A stretch of DNA of 64,000 bases from Cupriavidus sp. UYMMa02A (lineage in GTDB: Bacteria; Pseudomonadota; Gammaproteobacteria; Burkholderiales; Burkholderiaceae), in NCBI GenBank assembly GCA_001725945.1, contig LRMT01000217.1, positions 124,001 to 188,000 on the forward strand, given 5' to 3'. Below, piece by piece: positions 9,117 through 18,097 of this stretch. Numbering within the stretch: the first letter of the stretch is position 1; each line of letters begins with the position of its first letter. The notes beneath the pieces are model-generated. The model worked only from the letters and a program-made list of their open reading frames with translations. It had not been told where the DNA came from and did no database searches. A program made the translations under genes and the position numbers.

Positions 9117-9213
9117 GTGGCCGCGAGCCCAGCATCCCTGGCCCGGCGCCCGCGCAATGAATTTGTGCCCGGCCATCGCATCACCAAGATGTTTATCGGC
9201 GCCACAGACCCAG
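9117..9213 (+). repeat. 97-base duplicate of an internal acyl-CoA ligase segment
   Basis: Bases 9117-9213 are nearly identical to 16413-16508 inside the acyl-CoA ligase gene, the part encoding ARRPRDEFVPGHRITKMFI. Differences are a few substitutions and single-base indels. It is flanked on the left by the nuclease fragment and on the right by a GntR fragment, both on the opposite strand, so it is a captured fragment rather than part of a gene. Confidence 0.85.
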
Positions 9214-9435
9214 GAAGGTGACGGCCGCTTCCTCGGCGGAGACATCGGCCACACGGAAACCGCGCTGGCCCTCGGCGATGACGAAGCCGCTTGTGGCTAG
9301 TCGCGAAAGTGCCTCTCGCATGGGGGGATGGCACCAGCGCTATCACTCAGTTCTCTGATTTGCCGCTTGGAGCCAGGCGGCAACGTGCCGTTGATGATGT
9401 CCGTACAGGATGCTGGCGGCCAAAGTGGAGGTCAT
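9214..9435 (-). pseudogene. 5' fragment of a second GntR/FCD regulator gene
   Basis: The minus strand has an ATG at 9435 (MTSTLAASILY). After one frame change it reads DIINGTLPPGSKRQIRELSD, and after another REALSRLATSGFVIAEGQRG then FRVADVSAEEA. This is the N-terminal DNA-binding domain of a GntR regulator close in type to the intact one at 7604. The FCD domain is missing; the frame is cut at 9214 by the acyl-CoA ligase fragment. Its position, divergent from the FAH gene at 9630, suggests it once regulated that operon. Confidence 0.7.
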
Positions 9436-9469
9436 GGTCCGGGAGGTCTGGAATTGGTTTGCATGCTGT

Positions 9470-9600
9470 GTTCCATCCTACTATATACAAATGCGGATCA
9501 ACGCGCACATTACATCTAAACATATAGGGAAACCGAGAATATATATTTTGATGTGATCGTATATTATCTAGCGATCGATCACCTGCCTGCGCGATCCGTG
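9470..9600 (+). promoter_or_regulatory. AT-rich promoter/operator region of the FAH operon
   Basis: About 130 bases of low GC lie between the GntR relic and the FAH gene. They include the palindrome AATATATATT (9538-9547) and several TATA-containing stretches. It is the only likely promoter for the 9630-13246 operon. The AGAATATATA string also precedes the intact GntR gene. Confidence 0.4.
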
Positions 9601-9629
9601 CGGCCGCCCTCTCAAAGGACCACCTCCCA

Positions 9630-10482
9630 ATGAAACTAGCTACCATCCTGCTTGACGGCCAGTGCCGCGTCGGTGCCCTGAGCGATCGCGGCCTGGTCGT
9701 GCTTGACACCCCTGCCGGCACGGATCTGGGACACCTGCTGCGCCGTGGCGCGGACCTGGCGTCGCTGCGGGCTCTGCTGGCGCGCAGCACGCGCGTCGTG
9801 GATCCGGCCAAGGTGACGTTCCTGCCGCCGCGGCCGAGCCGCCGAAGATCATCTGCGTCGGCCTGAATTATGCTGATCACACCAAGGAAAGCCCGTATGA
9901 GCAACCCGACTACCCGACGCTGTTCCTGCGCGTAGCCACCAGTCTCACGGCGCACGATGCGGCGGTCGAGCGGCCGCAGATCAGCGACTCGCTGGACTTT
10001 GAAGGCGAGATGGTGGTCGTGCTTGGCAAGGGCGGCCGTCGCATTCCGAAGGACGAGGCGCTGGCGTATGTGTTTGGCTACGCCGTGGGCAACGAGATCT
10101 CGGTGCGCGATTACCAGTTCAAGTCGCCGCAGTGGACGGTGGGCAAGAATTTCGACGGCACCGGCGCCTGGGGCCCTTACGTGGTCACGGCCGATGAACT
10201 TCCCGCCGGCGGAAAGGGCCTGAAGATCGAGACGCGCCTGAACGGCCAGACCGTGCAGTCATCTAACACCGACGACATGATCTACGACGTCGCCACGGTC
10301 ATCGCCACCGTCAGCGAAGCCATCACGCTGCAGCCTGGCGACATCATTTCTCGGGTACGCCCGCCGGCGTCGGCTTTGGCCGCACTCCCAAGCTCTACAT
10401 GCACGATGGCGACACAGTGGAGGTCGAGATCGAGCGCATCGGCCTGCTGCGCAACGCGATCCGCGACGAACATCGCGTCTGA
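9630..10482 (+). CDS. fumarylacetoacetate hydrolase (FAH) family enzyme (two frameshifts)
   Basis: The start is ATG at 9630. The N-terminal part is MKLATILLDGQCRVGAL. The catalytic domain appears after a frame drop near 9840 (PPKIICVGLNYADHTKES) and runs through SDSLDFEGEMVVVLGKGG, where the acidic residues bind the metal, then VFGYAVGNEISVRDYQ and the K-N-F-D-G segment. A second frame drop near 10352 leads to GTPAGVGFGRTP and the stop at 10482. Two restored bases give about 284 residues, normal for the family. FAH enzymes hydrolyse or isomerise dioxo acids from ring cleavage, which fits the monooxygenase and extradiol dioxygenase genes that follow. Confidence 0.85.
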
Positions 10483-10528
10483 GGCCACGCTGCCCGCCGC
10501 AACCACATTGAACCGAAGGAGAAAACCC

Positions 10529-12279
10529 GTGCGCAAAATAGAAGTTCCAGTGTTTATAGCCGGTGCCGGCCCTACCGGCCTGACCGCGACCTGCCTGCTG
10601 GCGACGCAAGGCATCGAGACGCTGACCATTACCCGCTACCCAGGGACGGCCAATTCCCCGCGTGCCCACATCACCAACCAGCGCACCATGGAGGTCTTCC
10701 GTGACCTTGGCATCGAGCCGCGCGTGCTGCAGGCCGCCACGCCTAGCGAACTGATGAGCAACAACATCTGGGCCACCAGCTTTGCCGGCACCGAGATCGC
10801 CAGGCTCCAGACCTGGGGCACGCTGCCCGAGCGAAAGGTCGACTACGAGATGGCCAGCCCATCCGGCATGTGCAACATCCCGCAGCACCTGATGGAGCCC
10901 ATCTTGCTCGACGTGGCACGGGAGCGCGGCGGCAAGTTCCTGTTCAACACCGAACTGATCTCGATGAAACAGGACGCGGAGCAGGTGCACGCGATCTGCC
11001 GTGACCGCATCACCGGTGAAGAGTTCGAGGTGGTGTCGCAGTATGCGATCGGCGCGGACGGCGACAACAGTGTCGTCGTCAAGGAGATCGGGTTCCCCAC
11101 CGAAGGCCAGATGGGCCTGGGCGCCGCAGTCAATGTGTGGGTCGAAGCCGACCTCACCAAGTACGTGGCGCATCGGCCCGGGGTCTTGTACTGGATGACC
11201 CAGCCCGGCAATAACTACTGGGTAGGCAGCGGCACCTGGATCAGCGTGCGGCCGTGGAACGAGTGGGTGCTGCTGTTCATGTACGACCCTTCACAGGGCG
11301 AACCTGACCTGAGCGAGGCGGCGCTGCAAGAGCGCGCCCGCGCCACCATCGGCGATCCGGAGATCCCGATCCGGATCAAGGCGGTGTCGAAGTGGACCAT
11401 CAACCATGTGGTAGCCAAGAACATGAACAAGGGCCGCGTGCTGATTGCCGGCAACGCTGCCCACCGCCACCCGCCAGCCAACGGCCTGGGCACCAACACC
11501 TGTGTGCAGGACACCTTCAATCTGGCCTGGAAGCTCGCCCTGGTGCTCAAGGGCAAGGCCGGTCCGGCCCTGCTCGATACCTACACCGCAGAGCGACAGC
11601 CGGTTGGCGAGCAGGTAGTCAACCGTGCGATGAAATCGGTGCGCGACATGCTGCCGATCTCGGATGCCTGGGTTTTGCGCCGGGGCAGGACGAGGCCGCA
11701 GGCTGGGCCAATATTCGCGAGTTGTTCAGCGATACGCCGCATGGCCGCGAGCGGCGCCAGATCCTTCGCGACGCTGTCGACCTCCAGAATTACCAGTTCA
11801 ACTGCCACGGCGTCGAACTCGGGCAGATGTACACCTCGGCCGCCGTGGTCCAGGACGGCACGCTCAGGCCCACGCCCACGCGCGATCCGGAGCTTTACCA
11901 CCAGCCGACCACGCATCCGGGCGCCAGCCTGCCGCACGCGTGGGTCCAGCGCGGACAGGAGCGCTTGTCCACGCTGGATCTCGTCGGGCGGGGGCGGTTC
12001 ACACTGATTACAGGTGTAGGCGGAGCGGCCTGGCGGGAGGCTGCGATGCAGGTCTTGGCCGAAACCGGGGTGCCGGTCGACGTTGTCTCCATCGGCGGTC
12101 CAGACTGCGATGCGCAGGACGTCTACGGCCGCTGGCACAAGCTGTCGGAGATCTCGGATGCCGGCTGCCTGCTGGTGCGTCCGGATCGGCACGTGGCATG
12201 GCGCCAGGTCGACGCAAGCCACCGGGACAGCCTCGGCGCCGTGCTGCACGGCATCCTGGCGCTGCCGGCCGACGCCTGA
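10529..12279 (+). CDS. FAD-dependent phenol/2,4-dichlorophenol-type monooxygenase (TfdB-like; one frameshift)
   Basis: A GTG at 10529 follows GAAGGAG at good spacing. The FAD site is VFIAGAGPTGLTATCLLA. The class A hydroxylase motif is IGADGDNSVVV (the D-G motif), and the second FAD segment is GRVLIAGNAAHRHPPANGLG. The C-terminal thioredoxin-like domain (PVDVVSIGGPDCDAQDVYG) resembles TfdB and related ring hydroxylases. The frame drops near 11665 (GLGFAPGQDEAAGWANIREL follows), consistent with one lost base; restored length is about 583 residues, as in TfdB. It would hydroxylate a phenol to a catechol with NAD(P)H and O2, upstream of the dioxygenase gene. Confidence 0.85.
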
Positions 12280-12313
12280 AGCCTCTGGTCAATCAAGGAG
12301 CAAGGAGACAACG

Positions 12314-13246
12314 ATGTCCTGGAATCAAGCCGGCGAATCCCGCTACGGGGTGCATTCGGTCGATCATTTCGCGCTTGAAGTGCCGTCACTGGATGACGCA
12401 CGGCGCTTTTTCGAGAGCTTTGGTCTCGATGTCAGCAGCGTCGGCCACGGGATAGCGCTGCGGGCCTTCGGCAATCCGCACGTATGGGCCCGGGTGGAAG
12501 AAGGCGCGCGCAAATGCATGGCATACCTGAGCTTCAACTGCTGGGCCGACGAATACCAGGACCTGGTGGCACAGATCCAGGCCCACGGCGCGCCGCCGGC
12601 GCCGGCCGGCAGGCGCGCTGATGGCAATGGATATTGGTTCCTTGACCCGGACGAACCTGCTCCAGGTCAAGGTCGGGCCGAAGACCACGCCCACCGCCCC
12701 AAGCCTGCAGTCCGGGACGCGCGGCGCGCCGGCCACCGCGCGGTGCTCACCCGCGGTGAAAGCTCGGTAGTGCGGCCGCGCCGTCTGTCGCACGTGCTGC
12801 TGTTCAGTGCCGACATCAATCGCTCCATCGCCTTCTACCGCGATGCGCTCGGCCTGCGGCTGTCCGACCGCTCCCGCGATGTCGTGGCCTTCATGCACGG
12901 GCGGCATGGCTCGGATCACCACCTGGTGGCATTCGCCGCGAGTTCGGCGAAGGGGTGGCATCACAGTGCGTGGGATGTCGATGGCGTCGATGAAGTCGGC
13001 AAGGGCGCCGAGCAGATGCGCAAGGCAGGCTATACGGAAGGCTGGGGCCTGGGCCGCCACGTGCTGGGCTCGAACTACTTCTACTACGTGCGCGACCCCT
13101 GGGGCTCGTTTGCCGAGTACTCGGCAGACATCGATTTCGTGCCCACCGGCATGCCCTGGCCGGCAGGCGACTACCCCGTCGAAGACTCACTGTACCTCTG
13201 GGGGCCGGATACCCCGGCCTACTTCATCCACAACAGCGAGGCCTGA
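12314..13246 (+). CDS. extradiol ring-cleavage dioxygenase, VOC family (two compensating frameshifts suspected)
   Basis: An ATG at 12314 follows AAGGAG. The protein has two VOC modules. The second carries the likely iron ligands: His in RRLSHVLLFS, His in GSDHHLVAF and Glu in GSFAEYSADID, together with GWGLGRHVLGSNYF. Between about 12655 and 12740 the frame reads as low-sense sequence, while the next frame gives NLLQVKVGPKTTPTAPS, so two opposite indels are likely there. About 310 residues is normal for type I extradiol enzymes. It would meta-cleave the catechol made by the upstream monooxygenase, giving a substrate for FAH-type hydrolysis. Confidence 0.8.
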   Translation: MSWNQAGESRYGVHSVDHFALEVPSLDDARRFFESFGLDVSSVGHGIALRAFGNPHVWARVEEGARKCMAYLSFNCWADEYQDLVAQIQAHGAPPAPAGRRADGNGYWFLDPDEPAPGQGRAEDHAHRPKPAVRDARRAGHRAVLTRGESSVVRPRRLSHVLLFSADINRSIAFYRDALGLRLSDRSRDVVAFMHGRHGSDHHLVAFAASSAKGWHHSAWDVDGVDEVGKGAEQMRKAGYTEGWGLGRHVLGSNYFYYVRDPWGSFAEYSADIDFVPTGMPWPAGDYPVEDSLYLWGPDTPAYFIHNSEA

Positions 13247-13322
13247 AATCCCCTTGCCCCGTCGCCGATGCAGCCGGCAGGCTGCAGGGCGGCGCTCATC
13301 CCGAATTCCCAGGAGTCGAGCC

Positions 13323-13370
13323 ATGCTCAAGTCCGCTTCCCGTCGCCGTGCCGTGCCCTGGTCAGCCTGA
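13323..13370 (+). other. truncated small reading frame with ribosome binding site
   Basis: An AGGAG followed by ATG at 13323 starts MLKSASRRRAVP. Allowing one lost base, it reads on as LVSLTGAS. This looks like the first residues of an exported protein, for example a TctC-type receptor, cut off where it meets the convergent TetR gene. It overlaps the TetR 3' end. The identity is a guess. Confidence 0.3.
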
Positions 13371-14036
13371 CCGGCGCGAGCGAAGCGTGCCATCCCGTGC
13401 CACGATCACGGCGATCGCGTCATTGACCAGCACATCGGTCTCGCTGTCGTCCGGGCGTATGCCGGTGGCCAGCGTCCGGTGCAGCACGCTGGCCAGCACC
13501 ATGCCGTGGAAGAGCCGGGCGCTGACTTCCGGGCTTGCCGACAGCCGTGCCCCTGCCGCCTTCTGCGTGGCGAGGAAGTTGGCAATATAGGCAGAGGTCG
13601 CGGCTGGGCCGCGCGTGTACCACGCGTTGCCCAGAGCCGGAAAGCGCCGCGCTTCGGCAAAGATCAACCGCAGGAACGCCAGATGGCGCTCATCCAGCAG
13701 TGACTGCAGGAAGCTATGCGCAATCTTGCGCAGGCCCTGCACGACATCGCAGCGCGACAGGTCCAGGCCTTTCTCGGTCTTTTCCAGGAAGCGGTCACAC
13801 AGCCGCTCCACCACCGCCACGAACAACCCATCCTTGCCGCCAAAGTAGCTGTACACATTGGTCTTGGAACCGCCGCAGGCCTTGACGATGTCGTCGAGGC
13901 TGACGCCGTCGTAGCCGTGCTCGAGGAACATGTCCGCGGCGGTGCTCAGGAGCAGGGCGCGTTTCTCCTCGCCACGGCGCGTCATGCGCGGCGGGCGGTG
14001 GACGGCCTCAGCGGAGGCACTTTCTGGGGAGGTCAT
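13362..14036 (-). CDS. TetR-family transcriptional regulator
   Basis: This is an intact 224-residue protein. The helix-turn-helix is at about residues 24-70 (LLLSTAADMFLEHGYDGVSL, DDIVKACGGSKTNVYSYFGG, KDGLFVAVVERL). The C-terminal part (FLRLIFAEARRFPALGNAWY) resembles the AefR-like ligand domain. It is convergent with the ring-cleavage operon and divergent from the secreted repeat-protein/citryl-CoA lyase side. The 260 bases upstream contain the palindrome ACCGTACGGT, a plausible self-regulatory operator. Confidence 0.9.
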   Translation of the reverse strand: MTSPESASAEAVHRPPRMTRRGEEKRALLLSTAADMFLEHGYDGVSLDDIVKACGGSKTNVYSYFGGKDGLFVAVVERLCDRFLEKTEKGLDLSRCDVVQGLRKIAHSFLQSLLDERHLAFLRLIFAEARRFPALGNAWYTRGPAATSAYIANFLATQKAAGARLSASPEVSARLFHGMVLASVLHRTLATGIRPDDSETDVLVNDAIAVIVARDGTLRSRRSG

Positions 14037-14188
14037 CTTTGGGAGGAGGCTCGGGGCTTATCCACCTTGCCTTTGTTCGTATGGGGCTTGTGCAGTCTAC
14101 CAAATGCAGCAACCCGCGTTGCTAATCCTGTGATCCAGTGCTTACTTCAAAAAATTCGAATGTCTTGTTCTAAGTCAAACAGTACCAT

Positions 14189-14198
14189 ACCGTACGGT
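14189..14198. promoter_or_regulatory. palindrome ACCGTACGGT, candidate TetR operator
   Basis: A perfect 10-base palindrome lies in a fairly AT-rich intergenic region, 153 bases upstream of the TetR start and about 100 bases upstream of the secreted repeat-protein gene. TetR proteins usually bind 10-20 base palindromes between divergent genes. Confidence 0.4.
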
Positions 14199-14297
14199 TT
14201 GTAGCTATATTTGCACCGTGGGCGATTCGCTTACCGGCCTGGCATCCAAGCCTCATGCAAGCGGACGCTCTTCTCTCGATGCTTAAAGGAGCAAGTG

Positions 14298-14623
14298 ATG
14301 AAAACGGCAATGATTGGCGCACTGGCGATGGTGGTAATGGCTTCCGCGGCGCAGGCTGCAGTGCGGACGACGGATGTGCTTAGGGGTGGGGCAGGTGGGG
14401 CGCAGGCCTCGCTGGCTCTCGCGATGGCGTTGCAAGATGTGCAAAACGGCTGCCCGATGAGCAATTCCGCAAGATCGCGGTGCGCAAGGCAGACCCATTC
14501 GTGGATGGCGGTGCCCGTCCGGTGGACGTATTTACGGACGGGGCCATCCGCCAAGTCGATCCCTTTACCGACGGCGCGCTTGCCGGGATTGGCAAGGCCG
14601 ACTCGTTCTGGGACGGTGCCTGA
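14298..14623 (+). CDS. small exported protein with four D-x-F-x-D-G repeats (one frameshift)
   Basis: The ATG at 14298 follows AAAGGAG. Residues 1-20 are a signal peptide (MKTAMIGALAMVVMASAAQA). The frame drops by one near 14451; after it the protein reads LPDEQFRKIAVRK. Then come four degenerate repeats: ADPFVDGG, VDVFTDGA, VDPFTDGA and ADSFWDGA, the last ending the protein. The restored length is about 108 residues. I do not recognise a named family. Small proteins at 51644 and 61858 have the same D-P-(F/Y)-x-D-G-A motif in tandem. The acidic, aromatic repeats would suit binding of a cation or a surface, but no function can be assigned. Confidence 0.6.
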
Positions 14624-14761
14624 GCATCCCGCTGGCGCCGCGCAGCAGCGCGCGTCAGCGTGCGGATCCTCGCTTTCCCGACCTTGCAAAGCACCGGCTC
14701 AACACTTAACATTATTCGTATACCGCATTGTATTGCGCCTAGCGCAGAAATTGGAGACAAC

Positions 14762-15571
14762 GTGACTTCCGTTAGACCCGCTACCCCACCCCGCGCGCCA
14801 GCCGGCCACACCGCCATCGCCAACGTGGATATCCACGGCGTATCAGTGCACGGCAAGGACCTCAGCCAAGAACTGATAGGCAAGATCGGCTTCACGAACT
14901 ACTTCCTGTTCCTGTTGATGGGCCGCCAGCCTGACGCGAAGCTGGTGGCCATTACCGATGCATGCCTGGTCGCCATTGCCGAACACGGGCTGGTGCCGTC
15001 GGTGCAGGCCGCCCGCATGACGCTGGCCGCCGCGCCAGACGCCTTGCAGGGCGCGGTAGCCGCGGGTGTGCTGGGCTGCGGCTCGGTGATCCTCGGGGCC
15101 TCGGAGACCGCGGGGCAGATGCTGGCGGAAGTGCTGGCAGGCCGTGAAGCGGGCACCCTCGCCGAAAGCGCGCACTCGGTTGTGCGGACTTTGCACCAGG
15201 CGCGCAAGCCGCTGCCGGGCTTCGGCCATCCCACGCACAAGCTGGGCGATCCGCGCGCACACCGCCTGCTGGCGGTCGCGCGCGAGCTCGGCGTTGCCGG
15301 CGACCATGTCGCCGCGCTCGAGGCCGTGGCTGCGGTGGTGCCCGAGCACTACAGCAAGCCACTGCCGCTCAATGTGTCGGGGGCGATTCCGGCGGTGCTG
15401 CTGGACGCCGGCTATCCCACTGCGGCGCTCAAGGGCGTGCCGATGCTGGCGCGCGTGGCCAGCCTGATCGCACACCTGCACGAAGAGCGCCGCCAGCCGA
15501 TCGGCTTCATCCTTGCCGACGCGGCCCAACATGCCATCACCTACACCGCCGCGCCGGCGCAAGCGTCATGA
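14762..15571 (+). CDS. citryl-CoA lyase / short citrate synthase-like enzyme
   Basis: A GTG at 14762 follows TTGGAGA. The intact 269-residue protein carries citrate synthase-fold segments: the early FTNYFLFLLMGRQP, the active-site region KPLPGFGHPTHKLGDPRA with the catalytic His, and PLPLNVSGAIPAVLLDAGYP. The N-terminal domain of full citrate synthases is missing, as in citryl-CoA lyases of this size. Its stop overlaps the start of the acyl-CoA ligase (ATGA), so the two are translationally coupled. It may cleave or form a 3-hydroxy-acyl-CoA made by the ligase. Confidence 0.8.
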   Translation: MTSVRPATPPRAPAGHTAIANVDIHGVSVHGKDLSQELIGKIGFTNYFLFLLMGRQPDAKLVAITDACLVAIAEHGLVPSVQAARMTLAAAPDALQGAVAAGVLGCGSVILGASETAGQMLAEVLAGREAGTLAESAHSVVRTLHQARKPLPGFGHPTHKLGDPRAHRLLAVARELGVAGDHVAALEAVAAVVPEHYSKPLPLNVSGAIPAVLLDAGYPTAALKGVPMLARVASLIAHLHEERRQPIGFILADAAQHAITYTAAPAQAS

Positions 15572-17217
15572 ATGCCCGCGCATCCCAGGCCGGAGCCACG
15601 CTGGTCGCGCCGCTCGACGTGCTCAGGCTGTACCGCGCCCACGATTTCACGCTAACTGGCTTCCTCGCGGCCCGCGTGGCTGCGCATCCGGACAAGCCGG
15701 CGCTGCTATTCGAAGGCGAGACCTGGAGCTATCGCCAGTTTGACGCCAGGATCGCGCGCGCCGCGGACTGGCTCTTGCGAGAGATGCAGGTCCGCGCTGG
15801 CGACCGCGTCGGCGTCCTCTCGAGCAACCATCCGTCCACCGTGGTGCTGATGTTCGCGCTGGCGCGCATCGGCGCAACCATGGTCCCCGCGAACCCCGAC
15901 TACCGGCTGGATGAAGCGCTCTACGTGTTCCGGCATGCGCAAGTCAGCGGGCTGGTGTGTTCGCCGGCCACGCTGCAGACTGGCGCGGCAATCGTTCGCG
16001 AACTGGGCAGCAACGTCTGGCTGCGCGCTAACGAGTGTGGGGATCACGATGTCCCTACGCTGGAGCAGTCCGTGTCGGCCCATGCTGCCCATGCTGCGCC
16101 GGCCACCTGCGCAGCCAGCGACAGGGATACGGCGCTGATCATCTACACCTCGGGCACCACCGGCTTTCCCAAGGGCGCCATGCACAGCCATCGCGGCTAC
16201 GTGCTGACCGCCGAGGCCTTCGTCGGCCGCCTGCACCTGCAGCCGGAGGAGCGGCTGATGTGCGTGATGCCGCTGTTCCATATCAACGCGCTGATGTACT
16301 CGGTGGGCGGGGCGCTCGCGTGCGGCGGCTGCCTGGTGCTGGTGCGCCGGTTCTCGGCCTCGTCGTTCTGGCGCTTCGCGGCCGAGACCGGCGCGACCGA
16401 AGTCAACCTGGTGGCCGCAGCCGGCAGCATCCTGGCCCGGCGCCCGCGCGATGAATTTGTGCCTGGCCATCGCATCACCAAGATGTTTATCGCGCCACAG
16501 ACCCAGGAAATGGTGCGGGTGATGACGCAGGAATTCCACGTGCCGCGCCTGATCGAGTGCTATGGCATGACCGAAATCCCCGGCGTCATCGCCAATCCGT
16601 TCGACGGCCCGCACAAGCTTGGCACCATGGGCCTGATCTCGCCGCACCCGGATCCGGCGGTCCCGGTGCCCGAGGCCCGCATCGTCGACGATGACGGCCG
16701 CGACGTGGCGGCGGGCTGCGAGGGCGAACTGCTGATCCGCACACCCACGCTGATGCAGGGCTACTACCGCGACGCTGCACTGACCGAGGCCGCGTTCCGC
16801 GATGGGTGGTTCGCCACCGGAGACATGGTGCGGCAGGACGATGATGGCTACTACGTCTTCGTCGCGCGCAAGAAGGACGTGATCCGCCGAAAGGGCGAGA
16901 ACGTGTCCGGCGCCGAACTCGACCGGATCTTCGGCGAGCATCCCGCGGTGGAAGAAGCGGCGGCCATCGGCGTGCCAGCGGACCTGGGCGAAGAAGAGAT
17001 CCTGCTCGCGGTGCATTTCCGGCCGGGGCAGTCGCTCGAGCCGGCCGAGTTGCTCGCCTGGGCGCGGGACCGGCTGGCCGTGCACAAGCTGCCGCGCTAT
17101 GTCGTTGCCGTAGACGCCATTCCGCACACGCCGACGCACAAGCCCGCCAAGCACAAGCTGAAAGCGGACGGGACCCTGCTTGCCCGTGCCATCGACCTGG
17201 CCGCCGCCAGCCACTGA
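15568..17217 (+). CDS. acyl-CoA ligase, AMP-forming
   Basis: This intact 549-residue enzyme has all adenylate-forming motifs: IIYTSGTTGFPKGAMHSHRG (A3, about 188), ECYGMTE (A5), GWFATGDMVRQDDDGYYVFV (A7/A8 with the hinge Asp) and RRKGENVSGAELD, and near the end HTPTHKPAKHKL with the catalytic Lys area. It activates a carboxylic acid to its CoA thioester using ATP. The overlap with the citryl-CoA lyase-like gene and the intradiol dioxygenase downstream place it in aromatic or branched acid catabolism. Bases 16413-16508 are duplicated at 9117-9213. Confidence 0.9.
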   Translation: MNARASQAGATLVAPLDVLRLYRAHDFTLTGFLAARVAAHPDKPALLFEGETWSYRQFDARIARAADWLLREMQVRAGDRVGVLSSNHPSTVVLMFALARIGATMVPANPDYRLDEALYVFRHAQVSGLVCSPATLQTGAAIVRELGSNVWLRANECGDHDVPTLEQSVSAHAAHAAPATCAASDRDTALIIYTSGTTGFPKGAMHSHRGYVLTAEAFVGRLHLQPEERLMCVMPLFHINALMYSVGGALACGGCLVLVRRFSASSFWRFAAETGATEVNLVAAAGSILARRPRDEFVPGHRITKMFIAPQTQEMVRVMTQEFHVPRLIECYGMTEIPGVIANPFDGPHKLGTMGLISPHPDPAVPVPEARIVDDDGRDVAAGCEGELLIRTPTLMQGYYRDAALTEAAFRDGWFATGDMVRQDDDGYYVFVARKKDVIRRKGENVSGAELDRIFGEHPAVEEAAAIGVPADLGEEEILLAVHFRPGQSLEPAELLAWARDRLAVHKLPRYVVAVDAIPHTPTHKPAKHKLKADGTLLARAIDLAAASH

Positions 17218-17239
17218 TACAGAACTAGCGAAGACAACA

Positions 17240-18078
17240 ATGAACAACCCCGACAACTACACCCTGCAACGCGCCTTCGATGCCATGTGCCGTGACGCGC
17301 CCGGCGCAGATCCGGTGCTGCAGGCGCAGTTCCGCGTAGCGCTGAAGCACTTCCATGCCATGCTTGACGAGCTGAAGCTAACCGATGAGCAGCTCTACCA
17401 GATTGCCACCTGCTGGGCAAGGTAGCCCAGCAGGATGAGCTGGTGATGCTGTGCGACATGATGGGCCTGACCATGCGCGCGCTGGACCTGGCGCGCACCG
17501 ACGGTCACGCCACCCCGCAGAACGTGACCGGGCCCTTTCCGAAGGACCACGTGAACGAAGGCTCGAACCCGTGCTATCTCGCCAGCGAGGACGAGCCCGG
17601 ACAACGGCTGGAGGTGCGCGGCCGGGTGCTGGACGCCGCCACGGGCCGCCCGATTCCGGGCGCGATGATGATCGTGTGGCAGCCTAACCAGTTTGGCCGC
17701 TATGAGAACGAAGACGACTCGCAGTCCGAAGACAATCTGCGCGGCAAGCTGCGTTGCAATGCGGAGGGAGGCTTCCAGATCTTCACCATCCGCCCCGGCG
17801 GCTACATCATCGGGCGCGAGGACACAGAAGTCGGGGTGCTGATGAAGCGGCTGGGCCGCAACCGGCAGCGCGCGCCGCATATCCACTACCGGGTGATGCA
17901 CTCGGGCTACCGGACGCTGACGTCGCAGCTGTATTTCGCGGGCGATCCGGCCAACCCGGTCGACTGCATTTTCTCCACCATCGACGACCACATCGTCGAC
18001 GCGGTGCCGCATCCGGAGCGCGACGGCTACCAGCTGATCACGCTGGACATTGCCATCGAGGCCGAACCGCAGCAGTAA
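17240..18078 (+). CDS. intradiol ring-cleavage dioxygenase, catechol/hydroxyquinol 1,2-dioxygenase type (one frameshift)
   Basis: The ATG at 17240 begins a family N-terminal dimerisation region (LQAQFRVALKHFHAMLDELK). The frame drops by one near 17412 and continues as LGKVAQQDELVMLCDMMGL. The catalytic core reads GPFPKDHVNEGSNP, GAMMIVWQPNQFGRYEN and RAPHIHYRVMHSGYRTLTSQ, the last holding the two iron-binding histidines, with Tyr ligands before it. The restored length of about 279 residues is typical. It ortho-cleaves a catechol or hydroxyquinol to a muconate or maleylacetate. It is the last gene of the ligase operon; the convergent IclR gene ends 20 bases later. Confidence 0.85.
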
Positions 18079-18097
18079 GGCGCGGCGGCCAGCGCGC

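Noticed and set aside
15706-17256. 516-codon minus-strand frame opposite the acyl-CoA ligase
   Set aside because: The forward strand encodes a full ligase with all adenylation motifs; the reverse translation is His/Arg/Gly-rich without domains.
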